A program made the translations under genes and the position numbers. Positions 17,495 through 25,535 of a stretch of 57,373 bases of DNA are shown piece by piece. The first letter of the stretch is position 1; the number at the start of each line of letters is the position of its first letter. Location: NCBI GenBank assembly GCA_002491905.1, contig DKWV01000032.1:1283-58655 (forward strand). Direction: 5' to 3'. This stretch comes from Lachnospiraceae bacterium UBA7143. Its GTDB lineage: Bacteria > Bacillota > Clostridia > Lachnospirales > Lachnospiraceae. The notes beneath the pieces were generated by a model. The model searched no databases, was not told the origin of the DNA, and worked only from the letters and a program-made list of their open reading frames with translations.

Positions 17495-18370
17495 TTACCG
17501 GCTGTGTCCCCCGCCGCCATGACTGCCGCCGCCACCGCCGTGGCCGCCGCCTCCTCCATGACCGCCGCCGCTGCTGGTCTCGATTTTCCGCTGCGTTACC
17601 GTCTTCCGCAGGAATCTGTCCTGGGACTCACGGAAAACAGGTTCTCCGCCCGCCACATAAGTGGTGGCCACGGTGGTTTTCTTTCCCTCTTTCGAGCGCC
17701 AGTTTACAGCACAAAATATAACAGCCGCTATTATTCCGATCAGCCAGGGCACAAAACCCGGCACATACATGTGGAATACCTTCCACCCCATCATATCGTG
17801 GTAAAAGTCATTGACGTAGGTCTTGTAAGCCCGATACGGATCTTTCTCCACATACCGGTACACATTGTCAAGAAGATGGTCGATATCTTCCACGTAGTAG
17901 GCATCCCTTGCCCGCCCTGTGGTGCACAGCCACGTATGTATCCTGCCGTCATCCTCCCTTGACCAGTTGTCAACCAGCATCACGCCGTCGCCATTCGGCC
18001 TGTCGTAGCCGAACCTGTCGTTCTCCCAGCGCTGCTCCGCATACACCCTCACGTACTCCTCCGAAATAGCGCCGGGTTCAATCGCCCTAGCATATTCTTC
18101 CAAAGGCTCGTTCAGTGTGACAAGCACGATATCACACCCCGTCTGTTTCTCGCGTCTGGCAATCAGACTGCGGAGTTTCTCCTCCTCCCTGTCCGTCAGC
18201 ACATCCGCATTGTCAAATACCCGCTCGTCAGTTACACATTCTGTATTTGTCCGCTGATAATTCATTGCCTTTGCCAGCCCCCAGTGACCGATATGCAGCA
18301 CAGCGGCCAGAAGTGCGACAGCAGCCAGAATGATATACAGCCACTTGAAATAGCGAAAATATTCTCTCAC
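17495..18370 (-). CDS. TPM-domain membrane protein with Gly/His-rich tail
   Basis: 291 residues from a GTG start at 18370, preceded by AGGAGGGGCGGAGACT and 15 bases from the upstream stop. An N-terminal membrane segment (about 12-30) is followed by a TPM/YgcG-type domain (about 45-180, with ADVLTDREEEKLRSLI near residue 57). A second membrane segment lies near 210-230. The tail has repeated GGGGGHGGG and GGGHS units that could bind metal. TPM_phosphatase domains occur in bacterial membrane proteins of mostly unknown role. Last gene of the GGDEF/PurF-like operon. Confidence 0.75.
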   Translation of the reverse strand: MREYFRYFKWLYIILAAVALLAAVLHIGHWGLAKAMNYQRTNTECVTDERVFDNADVLTDREEEKLRSLIARREKQTGCDIVLVTLNEPLEEYARAIEPGAISEEYVRVYAEQRWENDRFGYDRPNGDGVMLVDNWSREDDGRIHTWLCTTGRARDAYYVEDIDHLLDNVYRYVEKDPYRAYKTYVNDFYHDMMGWKVFHMYVPGFVPWLIGIIAAVIFCAVNWRSKEGKKTTVATTYVAGGEPVFRESQDRFLRKTVTQRKIETSSGGGHGGGGGHGGGGGSHGGGGHSR

Positions 18371-18384
18371 AGTCTCCGCCCCTC

Positions 18385-19368
18385 CTATAAGATTTCCAGC
18401 ACATGAACGGCCAGATAACATAGCGCCGTCACCGCAGCAAACACCGAAGCCCCGTAAGCCAGCACCTTCCCACGGGAAACGGGCGTCACGCCAACCACTT
18501 TCCCGGTCTGCCCGTTCACATGGTACAGATAGGACTGATCCCGATAGCGGTAAACATACTGCCAGACGGGCATCAGCGCATAACAGAATCCCTGTCTGGC
18601 CAGATTCAGGTTCTTTCGGTAAGGGCGCACCGTAGTATAGCCCGATATGGAGCTTTGCAACAGTTCCTCCGAAGCCTGCCTGGCCTTTGCCTGAGCCCTT
18701 CCGTCAAGCTCCTCCGCCTCCTGATTATAAACCTCCCCGTAAAAGCCGGACATATACTTTGGCACAAAATCTGCAAGCGCCCTGTAATCATACGGCTCCA
18801 TCAGATCCATAATGCCGTCGTCCATAGCGATGGAAGCGTCCACCGGGATCCGGTCAAAATCCACGTTCATCCTCCGAATCACCTCAAAATAGGAAGTCTC
18901 CGTATACTCCGTGTCCCCGCTGCGCCAGGTTCTGACTCTGGTGCCCTCACCAGCGAAATCATAGTCCGCGCCATAGTCATAGAGCCAGAAAGGCACATAA
19001 ATTCCTTCCATCTTCTCCAGACTCTTCGCGGACAGGAAGTCGGCAGGCGCAAAAAGCCGTCTGGAAAACTCATGCTCCATAGCTGCCGCCGCCGTCTCTT
19101 TTCCTATGCAGAAAGGCAGGATCAGCCGCGGCTCGAAGGCATTTTCCACCCGCTCGTTAAATATCAGGTAAGTGCCGCAATGCTCACATCTGCATGCCGA
19201 AGTATACTCCGTGATCTGTAAAGGCGCGCCGCAGTTCACACATTGCACGAGGGAACTGTCCCCTATTTTCTCCTCACTGTCCGTACCCTCACAGTGAGGA
19301 CAGTACATTTTCTTCCTCTCCGGCGAATACACCGTATTGCCGCCGCAGTTCTTACATTTGAATATCAT
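18385..19368 (-). CDS. Zinc-ribbon membrane protein
   Basis: 327 residues. Four CxxC pairs in the first 65 residues (CKNCGG, CPHC, CVNCG, CEHCG) form two zinc ribbons. A domain of unknown function follows with PFWLYDYGADYDF near residue 125, and a single C-terminal membrane segment near 300-320. I recognise the combination with a neighbouring TPM protein from other Lachnospiraceae but know no assigned function. The stop at 18385 and the downstream GTG are coupled, so the two products probably work together at the membrane. Confidence 0.7.
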   Translation of the reverse strand: MIFKCKNCGGNTVYSPERKKMYCPHCEGTDSEEKIGDSSLVQCVNCGAPLQITEYTSACRCEHCGTYLIFNERVENAFEPRLILPFCIGKETAAAAMEHEFSRRLFAPADFLSAKSLEKMEGIYVPFWLYDYGADYDFAGEGTRVRTWRSGDTEYTETSYFEVIRRMNVDFDRIPVDASIAMDDGIMDLMEPYDYRALADFVPKYMSGFYGEVYNQEAEELDGRAQAKARQASEELLQSSISGYTTVRPYRKNLNLARQGFCYALMPVWQYVYRYRDQSYLYHVNGQTGKVVGVTPVSRGKVLAYGASVFAAVTALCYLAVHVLEIL

Positions 19369-19383
19369 TTATGTAGGTTCCTT

Positions 19384-20790
19384 TCACTCCTTACCGTCCC
19401 AGCAGTAGGTACACAGCTTACACTTATCAATGCCGACAGAGGCGATCATATCATCCAGACGGTGATACCTCAGTGTGGTAAAGTTCAACTTTTCCCGTAT
19501 CTTTTCCAGCATCTGGGCGTACTCCGTGCTGTCGGGATCCGCATAGACCGCCAGATTCGGGTATTTGTTCTCTCCCTCCAGCTCCCGGATCACCCGGCGG
19601 GCAATCAGCTCCATCTCCGAGGTGGAACGGGAAAAGTTCAGATATTTACAGCCGTAAAGCAGAGGCGGGCAGGCCGGCCGGATATGTACTTCCTTCGCGC
19701 CGCTCTGGTAAAGGAACTCCGTCGTCTCCCGAAGCTGCGTGCCCCGCACGATGGAATCATCAATCAGCAGCAGACTTCTGTCTTTAATCAGATCGTGCAC
19801 CGGAATCAGCTTCATCTTGGCAATCAGATCCCGTTTGCTCTGAATCGTAGGCATGAAAGAGCGGGGCCATGTAGGCGTATATTTAATAAAAGGTCTGGAA
19901 AACGGGATCCCCGACTCATTGGCATAACCTATGGCGTGGGCCGTGCCCGAATCCGGCACACCCGCCACAATATCGGGCTTCGCGTCATCGCGCTTCGCCA
20001 GCATCGCCCCACAGTGATAACGCATTTCCTCCACGCTGATGCCCTCATAGGAAGAGGAAGGATAGCCGTAATAGATCCACAGGAAAGTACATATTTTCAT
20101 GTCCTTACCCGGCGCCACGAGCGTCTGCACCCCTTCTGGCGTCACAATGACAATCTCTCCCGGACCAAGCTCCCGCTCCGGCACATAACCGAGATTCAGA
20201 TAGGCAAAACTCTCAAAGGACACACAGAGCGCATCCTCCTTCTTTCCAATGGTGACCGGGGTGCGCCCCATACGGTCCCTGGCCGCGTAAATCCCCTTCG
20301 GCGTCATAATCAGGATCGTCATGGAACCGTCGATCAGCTCCTGTGCATACCGGATACCTTCAATCAGATTGTCCCGCTGGTTAATCACCGCCGCCACCAG
20401 CTCCGTGGCATTGATGTCGCCGCCGCTCATCTCAAGGAAATGCCCTTTGCCGTGCTGAAAGATTTCCGCTACAATCTCGTCCTTATTATTGATCCTGCCC
20501 ACCGTGGTAATTGCATAAGTTCCGTGGTGGGAACGGATAATCAGCGGCTGCGGCTCATAGTCCGAGATACAGCCGATCCCCAGCGTGCCGTACATCTTAT
20601 TTACATCCTTGTCAAATTTGGTTCGGAACGGCGTATTCTCAATATTGTGGATTGCGCGGTTAAACCCCGCCTCCGCATCATAAAGTGCCATACCCGCCCG
20701 CCTGGTACCCAGATGGGAATGATAGTCCGTCCCAAAGAACAAATCAAAAATACAGTTTTCCTTCGCTGCCACTCCAAAAAAGCCGCCCAT
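19384..20790 (-). CDS. PurF-like amidophosphoribosyltransferase paralogue lacking the N-terminal Cys
   Basis: 468 residues with the two-domain PurF layout: N-terminal Ntn-type glutaminase fold and C-terminal phosphoribosyltransferase fold. The PRPP loop LLLIDDSIVRGTQ (near residue 323) is intact, and cysteines resembling the iron-sulphur ligands of Bacillus PurF are present (CKLC near the end). The protein begins MGGFFGV: residue 2, which in PurF is the catalytic cysteine exposed after Met removal, is glycine. Glutamine hydrolysis by the usual mechanism is therefore not expected. It may use ammonia, sense nucleotides, or have another activity. It sits in a non-purine operon with GGDEF and zinc-ribbon proteins. 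Confidence 0.85.
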   Translation of the reverse strand: MGGFFGVAAKENCIFDLFFGTDYHSHLGTRRAGMALYDAEAGFNRAIHNIENTPFRTKFDKDVNKMYGTLGIGCISDYEPQPLIIRSHHGTYAITTVGRINNKDEIVAEIFQHGKGHFLEMSGGDINATELVAAVINQRDNLIEGIRYAQELIDGSMTILIMTPKGIYAARDRMGRTPVTIGKKEDALCVSFESFAYLNLGYVPERELGPGEIVIVTPEGVQTLVAPGKDMKICTFLWIYYGYPSSSYEGISVEEMRYHCGAMLAKRDDAKPDIVAGVPDSGTAHAIGYANESGIPFSRPFIKYTPTWPRSFMPTIQSKRDLIAKMKLIPVHDLIKDRSLLLIDDSIVRGTQLRETTEFLYQSGAKEVHIRPACPPLLYGCKYLNFSRSTSEMELIARRVIRELEGENKYPNLAVYADPDSTEYAQMLEKIREKLNFTTLRYHRLDDMIASVGIDKCKLCTYCWDGKE

Positions 20791-20808
20791 ATTTTCCTCC
20801 TGTTTTTC

Positions 20809-21363
20809 TTATGTTGTGTATATTTCGCAGCCGCAGCGGCCGCCCTCCTTAACCCGGTTCAATACCTTCTGCGCCTGCCGGTACATCTCCTTATAGCTTT
20901 CTCCTGATTCCCCCAGAGCCGCTCCCGCACTCAGCGTAACAGTGGGCATATCCTGATCCCCATGCAGCAGCCTGTCGTTCACAACAGCGATCCGCCTGCG
21001 GATACCGCTCACCTGATCCGCCGACAGTCCCTCGATCCAGATGCCGAAAGTGTCCTCCGAAAGCCTGCCTATGCTGTCTTCTGCCCTGAAATAATCCCGC
21101 AGCGTAGCATAAACAGTCTTCAATACCCTGTCTCCCGTCTCCCTGCCGTAATTGTCGTTAACTTCCTGCATGTGATCCACGTCCACCAAAAGAAGACAGC
21201 CTTGCATATGCCCGCCTGTCAGTGCGTCCTCCACCATTCTCTGAAAGGTGTTTCGGTTTGCCGCGCCCGTGAGCGCATCCCTTTTCCCAGGTGCGAAGTT
21301 TTTCCCGGCAGTTTTTGCCTGAGGCTTTTGCTGTGCCGGGGAACGCCGTAGAAAGTTTAACAA
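20809..21363 (-). CDS. Small GGDEF-domain protein with degenerate active site
   Basis: 184 residues, almost only a GGDEF domain (about 28-180) with the typical DALTGAANRNTF entry and LLLVDVDHMQEVND near residue 58. The active-site GGDEF is replaced by SEDTF in RLSEDTFGIW, so it is unlikely to make cyclic-di-GMP. No sensor domain. Start appears to be TTG at 21363 after AGGGGGTAGCAGCG, with a promoter upstream, so it looks complete rather than cut by the neighbouring prophage. First gene of a four-gene operon. Confidence 0.75.
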   Translation of the reverse strand: MLNFLRRSPAQQKPQAKTAGKNFAPGKRDALTGAANRNTFQRMVEDALTGGHMQGCLLLVDVDHMQEVNDNYGRETGDRVLKTVYATLRDYFRAEDSIGRLSEDTFGIWIEGLSADQVSGIRRRIAVVNDRLLHGDQDMPTVTLSAGAALGESGESYKEMYRQAQKVLNRVKEGGRCGCEIYTT

Positions 21364-21392
21364 CGCTGCTACCCCCTAGTGTCTACCTCTTT

Positions 21393-21421
21393 ATCTTACT
21401 GTATATTGGGGAGGGTTGCAA
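21393..21421 (-). promoter_or_regulatory. Candidate promoter of the GGDEF/PurF-like operon
   Basis: Minus-strand TTGCAA (21416-21421), 17-base spacer and TAAGAT (21393-21398), about 30 bases before the TTG start. This supports the host operon being intact next to the prophage end. The prophage boundary should lie between here and the recombinase stop at 21484; no attachment core could be named without the right end. Confidence 0.5.
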
Positions 21422-21483
21422 TTCCCTTTTTTAAATGATAGGGTGAATGGCAATGTCAGCAAAATATTCTTTTATGAAACAAA

Positions 21484-23178
21484 CTATACCCCACCTCCAG
21501 AAAGCAGACACACCACCTCGACTGTGTTTTGTTTGAGCAACCGAATTGTATCGCCTTCAGAACCTTCATAAAACACCGGAAATCCTAAATGCAGCTGCTT
21601 TAAGATGCGTCCGTCTTCCTGTCTTTCAGGGTACAACTCAATCTCGTCGATGAACTCCCTCATGAACCTCTTCTTTTCGAGATCGGTCATCTTAAAGTAC
21701 ATTCTATCAAAACTCAGGAGAACTTTATAGAGCTCATTTACAGTAATCTTTTCTCCGTAAGCTCCGCTGATCTTCTCTTCGATTTCAGCGATCGAGTCCT
21801 CCAGTTCTGATATCCGGTCGTACAGAATATCCAGTCTGTCGTGCATATCCTGATACTTTCTGTCATAGTGCTTATCGCTTACATCCAGCCTGTCCAACAT
21901 CTCCGCCAGCTTCTTCTTCGCTCCCACTACCTGACGAAGCTGTTCCCTGACCTGATCCCTCTCGTTCTCCAGTGATGAGACATCCACCTTCTCGTCCATC
22001 TTCATCACCATGTAATCCTTGAACTGCGGATCCGCCACCATGTCCAGGATAATCTGCTCTACCTGACTGTTAAGCTCCACCTGACTCAGCACCAACCGGA
22101 AATCACAGAAATGCGTTTCGTCTATCTTTGTACGGTGCAGGCACTTATAATACCAGTCATCCTTGTACTCGCCGGACTTCTTGTTCTTACGTCGTCTGAC
22201 GGTTCCCACAAGACTCCGGCCGCAGATCGGACATTTGATGATACCCGTCAGAATATGCTCATGATCCATGCTGTGCGTCTTGTTCCATTTAACACCGGTA
22301 TCTTTTCGTCTGAGCCTTGTCGCCTCCCAGAGATCCCGGTCTATGATCGCCTCGTGCATCCCGTCAACAACCATATAATCATCAGACATGACACGCTTAT
22401 ATTCATCCCTGCTGCCCTTGACCTTTTCGGTCTTATGCCTGCCGTAAACGATCTTTCCGATATAAACGGGATTATCAAGGATCTTCATTATAAAGCTTCT
22501 GGCGAAATAATTCAGTTCCTTCTTCTTTACCTTCTTTTTCGTATATCCGTGCTGATTCAGATAATCACAGATCCGGTCAGCTCCAAGCCCCTCATGAGCA
22601 AACTTTGTGAAGATGATCTTTACTATCTCCGCCTCTTCCGGATTGACGATCAGCGTGCTGTTCTTGGAATCCAGCGTGTACCCGAATGGAGCCTGACCGC
22701 CGTTCCACTTACCCTCTCTGGCTTTCTGGCGGCGTCCTTCCATCGTCTGTACCAGAATGTTTTCTCTTTCTATTTCGGCAACAGCGGACAGAACCGTAAT
22801 AGTCAGCTTACCGGAATCTTTGGAAGAATCAATCCCGTCTTCCACGCAGATCAGGTTTACACCGAAATCCTGAATGTACTGAAGGGAATTGAGGACATCC
22901 GCCGCATTTCGTCCGAATCTCGACAGCTTGAATACCAGGATGAAATCCACACCGTCACGATCCTCAGCCACATCATTCAGCATCTGAGAAAACTCAGGTC
23001 TGCCGGTGATATTCTTACCGGATTTTCCTGCATCGCAGTATTCCCTGACTATCTCAATGTCCTGGAAATCCGCGAACTTCGTCAGCCTCTCTCTTTGGGC
23101 TTCAAGGCTGTAACCCTCCACCTGCATTGAGGTGGATACCCTTATGTAGATATAACATTTCAGCTTTTTCTTCTTCAT
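21484..23178 (-). CDS. Large serine recombinase 1
   Basis: 564 residues. The N-terminal resolvase domain (1-150) carries the catalytic serine in YIRVSTS and the conserved LVFKLSRFGRNAADVL and ILSAVAEIERE. The recombinase domain (about 160-280), a zinc ribbon starting CPICG near residue 316, and a C-terminal coiled coil (about 385-475) follow. Such enzymes integrate or excise DNA between short att sites without a high-energy cofactor. Its ATG overlaps the TGA of recombinase 2 as ATGA, so the two are translated together. Located at the phage-host border, as expected for an integrase. Confidence 0.93.
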   Translation of the reverse strand: MKKKKLKCYIYIRVSTSMQVEGYSLEAQRERLTKFADFQDIEIVREYCDAGKSGKNITGRPEFSQMLNDVAEDRDGVDFILVFKLSRFGRNAADVLNSLQYIQDFGVNLICVEDGIDSSKDSGKLTITVLSAVAEIERENILVQTMEGRRQKAREGKWNGGQAPFGYTLDSKNSTLIVNPEEAEIVKIIFTKFAHEGLGADRICDYLNQHGYTKKKVKKKELNYFARSFIMKILDNPVYIGKIVYGRHKTEKVKGSRDEYKRVMSDDYMVVDGMHEAIIDRDLWEATRLRRKDTGVKWNKTHSMDHEHILTGIIKCPICGRSLVGTVRRRKNKKSGEYKDDWYYKCLHRTKIDETHFCDFRLVLSQVELNSQVEQIILDMVADPQFKDYMVMKMDEKVDVSSLENERDQVREQLRQVVGAKKKLAEMLDRLDVSDKHYDRKYQDMHDRLDILYDRISELEDSIAEIEEKISGAYGEKITVNELYKVLLSFDRMYFKMTDLEKKRFMREFIDEIELYPERQEDGRILKQLHLGFPVFYEGSEGDTIRLLKQNTVEVVCLLSGGGV

Positions 23179-25100
23179 ACTGCCGCCTCCATATACTCTG
23201 TGTCTTCTGTCAGCATCCGGAACGCTTTCAGTGCGTCCATAATAGCCAGTTCCTTTTCAACCGGACATACGGGCACGCGATTCTTGTTCTGCTCCGGCTT
23301 GTTGTAAGCAATCCCGACATCAATGCCGTATTTCCGTTTTATCTGAGCAATATATAATGAAGAAACCTTCATTCCCGTATGTTCCAGTACATAAGCCCTG
23401 ATCTCCGCATAAGTCGCTTTCGCTTCCGCTACCGTCACCTGTACCTCGCTGCAATCCAGCACAAAGGAAATCTCATCATCAGGCTCACCCTCGGCTCCTA
23501 TCCAAGTCTCAATCGTATCCGTTTCACCGTACCGGACAGGAAATCGGAAATGAATGCTTTTCAACACCCTTCCGTCTTCCTGCTCTTCCGGATAAACCTC
23601 TATCCGTTCAATAAACTGACGGTACAGCTCCCTTTGTTCCTCGGAAGTCAGCTTTTCATAGAACTTTCCGAAATTCTTCAGAATCTTCTTTATCCCTTCA
23701 ATAGAGCTGACACCTTGCTTGGCTTCATTACACTTCTTTTTTATCTTCTTTAGCGAAAGTTCCAGGGATTCAATCCTGTCATAGATATCATCCATCTCCG
23801 CCTGTATCCGTTCATATTCCGTATCGTAGTCATCAGACAGAACATCCAGATTATCAAGCTCCGCTCCGACGCGGTTCTTCTCATGTTCCTGGTGATACAG
23901 ATCCTTGCGGATTTCCTTCATCCGCTTCTCATAAGCCTCTACTGATTCATCACCGCCTGCAGCCATCGCCATAGCCTTTTCAAATGCCGGATGAGCCGCC
24001 AGATTACTGACAATCTCAAATACCGCGGAATCGATCTTCGCCTGGTTATAAGTATGCTTGAACTCGCAAGTCCTTCCGGCTGATTTCCTGTAGTAACGAC
24101 AGGAATAATAATGAATGGTTTTATAATGACCGCCGCGGTTCTTGTTGACATGCTTGTTCTTCGTTGCAATAAGACCGTTCCCGCAAGCTGGGCATTTGAT
24201 CAGACCGGACAGTAGGCTCACGCGATCAGGTTCATCCACCTTTTCCTGTCTTCCGGAAGAAGCCTCTCTCTTTTCCCGCGCCTGCTGCCACAGATCTTCA
24301 TCTATGATTGACTCATGGATCCCGTCAACCTCAACCGCGTCTTTCGGATTTTTCCTTATGCCCTTGATATTTGTCCTGCGGAAGTAATTGATCTTTCCGT
24401 GATAAGTTGGATTATCAAGGACATTCACAATGAAGTCATAGGTGAACGGCTTTACTTCGCCCTTGCTGATTCGACTGTATCCGTTGTTATTCAGCCAGAT
24501 TGCAACCCCGTTCAGCGTTCCCTCATCCTGTATATACCGGTCAAAGATCAGCTTCACGATCTCCGCCTCTTCCGGCTCCACTACCAGTTCCTTATTCACA
24601 CTGCGGTATCCATAAGGAGCGGGTCCACCCGGCCAGCCGCCGTTAAGAATCTTCTGCATCTTTCCAGCCATGAACTGAACATTGATGTTCTCACGCTCAA
24701 TCTCAGCCACGGCAGATAAAATTGTCAGCGTCAACTTGCCGCCCGGTGTAGAACTGTCAATGGCATCTTCCACGCAGATCAGATCCACCTCATAATCTTC
24801 CAGAAGCTGAAGGGACTTCAAAATGTCCGCCGCATTCCGCCCGAACCTGGACAGCTTAAATACCAGCACAAAAGAGATATTGTCCTTCTCGCTGGATATA
24901 TCATCCAGCATCTGCAGGAACGCCGGTCTTCCGACTATGCTCTTTCCGGATTTTCCCGCATCGCAGTATTCACCGGCTATTTCAAGGTTCTTATAGTCCG
25001 CATACTCGCGGAGGCGTTCCTGTTGTGCCTCCAGGCTGTACCCTTCCGTCTGAGCCGCCGTGGAGACTCGCGTGTAGATATAGCATTTCTTCTTTCTCAC
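23175..25100 (-). CDS. Large serine recombinase 2 with RlmD/RumA-type C-terminal tail
   Basis: 641 residues with the same domain order as recombinase 1: resolvase domain with YTRVSTA, recombinase domain, CPACG zinc ribbon near residue 303, coiled coil about 400-470. It carries an extra C-terminal segment of about 85 residues containing EIRAYVLEHTG, YIAQIKRKYGI and CPVEKE. I recognise that tail from Lachnospiraceae RlmD/RumA-like methyltransferases and other mobile-element proteins. The start is GTG at 25100 after GAAGGGAGGGATACG and overlaps the stop of a 42-residue gene. Paired recombinases may act as a heteromeric integrase or as integrase plus excision partner; this is inference. Confidence 0.92.
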   Translation of the reverse strand: MRKKKCYIYTRVSTAAQTEGYSLEAQQERLREYADYKNLEIAGEYCDAGKSGKSIVGRPAFLQMLDDISSEKDNISFVLVFKLSRFGRNAADILKSLQLLEDYEVDLICVEDAIDSSTPGGKLTLTILSAVAEIERENINVQFMAGKMQKILNGGWPGGPAPYGYRSVNKELVVEPEEAEIVKLIFDRYIQDEGTLNGVAIWLNNNGYSRISKGEVKPFTYDFIVNVLDNPTYHGKINYFRRTNIKGIRKNPKDAVEVDGIHESIIDEDLWQQAREKREASSGRQEKVDEPDRVSLLSGLIKCPACGNGLIATKNKHVNKNRGGHYKTIHYYSCRYYRKSAGRTCEFKHTYNQAKIDSAVFEIVSNLAAHPAFEKAMAMAAGGDESVEAYEKRMKEIRKDLYHQEHEKNRVGAELDNLDVLSDDYDTEYERIQAEMDDIYDRIESLELSLKKIKKKCNEAKQGVSSIEGIKKILKNFGKFYEKLTSEEQRELYRQFIERIEVYPEEQEDGRVLKSIHFRFPVRYGETDTIETWIGAEGEPDDEISFVLDCSEVQVTVAEAKATYAEIRAYVLEHTGMKVSSLYIAQIKRKYGIDVGIAYNKPEQNKNRVPVCPVEKELAIMDALKAFRMLTEDTEYMEAAV

Positions 25101-25225
25101 CGTATCCCTCCCTTCGGTTGCTCATCGTCACACAGTACCCCTCGGAACTTCATTATGTCGGGCTTTGACAGGTTTGTCAGCGCCCCTTCTGAAGTTTTTT
25201 CATCACCCAAAAATCGCCGGATCAC
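25097..25225 (-). CDS. Small phage protein, 42 residues
   Basis: An unannotated-length frame between the 65-residue gene and recombinase 2. It starts with GTG overlapping the upstream TGA (GTGA) and ends with a TGA overlapping the GTG of recombinase 2. The product starts MIRRFLGDEKTSEGALTNLS and ends PKGGIR. The double stop-start overlaps and the frame filling the whole gap make coding likely. No known domain; it could be a recombination directionality factor or a regulator, but nothing proves that. Confidence 0.6.
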   Translation of the reverse strand: MIRRFLGDEKTSEGALTNLSKPDIMKFRGVLCDDEQPKGGIR

Positions 25226-25419
25226 AGATCTGTGTCCGACGATTCCTGTTCCTGCTTCTCCGCTGCCGCACGTTCCTCAGCCTCTATCTCTTCCAGAACC
25301 TCTTTCCCATACTTTTCGATCATTTCCACCAGAAAATTTGCACAGCGTTCCATATTAGCCTTTGCCTTCGGACTAAGCTCTGCAGGCTTAGCTCCGTCCT
25401 TATATTCCAGGATAAACAT
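25222..25419 (-). CDS. Small phage protein, 65 residues
   Basis: First gene of the recombinase operon. The product has a short beta-like N-terminus (MFILEYKDGAKPAELSPKAK) and a charged helix rich in Glu, Lys and Ala, ending with an acidic tail. No function is recognised. AAAGGAGG lies eight bases before the ATG, but site and ATG are folded into a 13-base-pair inverted repeat with the upstream conserved motif, so translation may be controlled. It could be an excision factor given its place. Confidence 0.7.
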   Translation of the reverse strand: MFILEYKDGAKPAELSPKAKANMERCANFLVEMIEKYGKEVLEEIEAEERAAAEKQEQESSDTDL

Positions 25420-25459
25420 ACCTCAGACCTCCTTTGGCTTTTCTGAAGGTCTAGGTATG
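25417..25459 (-). promoter_or_regulatory. Hairpin sequestering the start codon of the 65-residue gene
   Basis: Minus strand CATACCTAGACCT (25447-25459), 16-base loop, AGGTCTGAGGTATG (25417-25430). Thirteen base pairs with one bulged G; the last three bases of the 3' arm are the ATG, and the arm includes part of the ribosome binding site. It can act as an RNA switch or as a DNA operator. Confidence 0.6.
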
Positions 25460-25479
25460 AGTTTGGGCTGTTTTCCGAT
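25449..25479 (-). promoter_or_regulatory. Shared phage motif, copy A (recombinase operon)
   Basis: Minus-strand ATCGGAAAA, 13 variable bases, TACCTAGAC. It lies just after the endolysin terminator and 30 bases before the 65-residue gene. Identical blocks with identical spacing recur at 51511, 51644 and 51727. Placement suggests a phage promoter or operator. Confidence 0.65.
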
Positions 25480-25487
25480 TTTTGAGC

Positions 25488-25530
25488 AAAAAAATAACGG
25501 CCGTCAGAGAAATCTATCTCCACCGACCGT
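25488..25530 (-). terminator. Terminator after the endolysin, end of late operon
   Basis: Minus-strand arms ACGGTCGGTGGAGA (25517-25530) and TCTCTGACGGCCGT (25497-25510) pair at 13 of 14 positions including wobbles, followed by TA and seven T (25488-25494). Five bases after the endolysin stop. Confidence 0.8.
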
Positions 25531-25535
25531 CATTC

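Noticed and set aside
19243..20907. 554-codon plus-strand open frame
   Set aside because: Antisense to the PurF-like gene, rich in Arg/His, with no ribosome binding site or domain.
25152..25180. CTGACA-N17-CATAAT promoter-like match on the minus strand before recombinase 2
   Set aside because: It lies wholly inside the 42-codon frame of a tightly overlapping operon. Possible internal promoter, but not enough to list.
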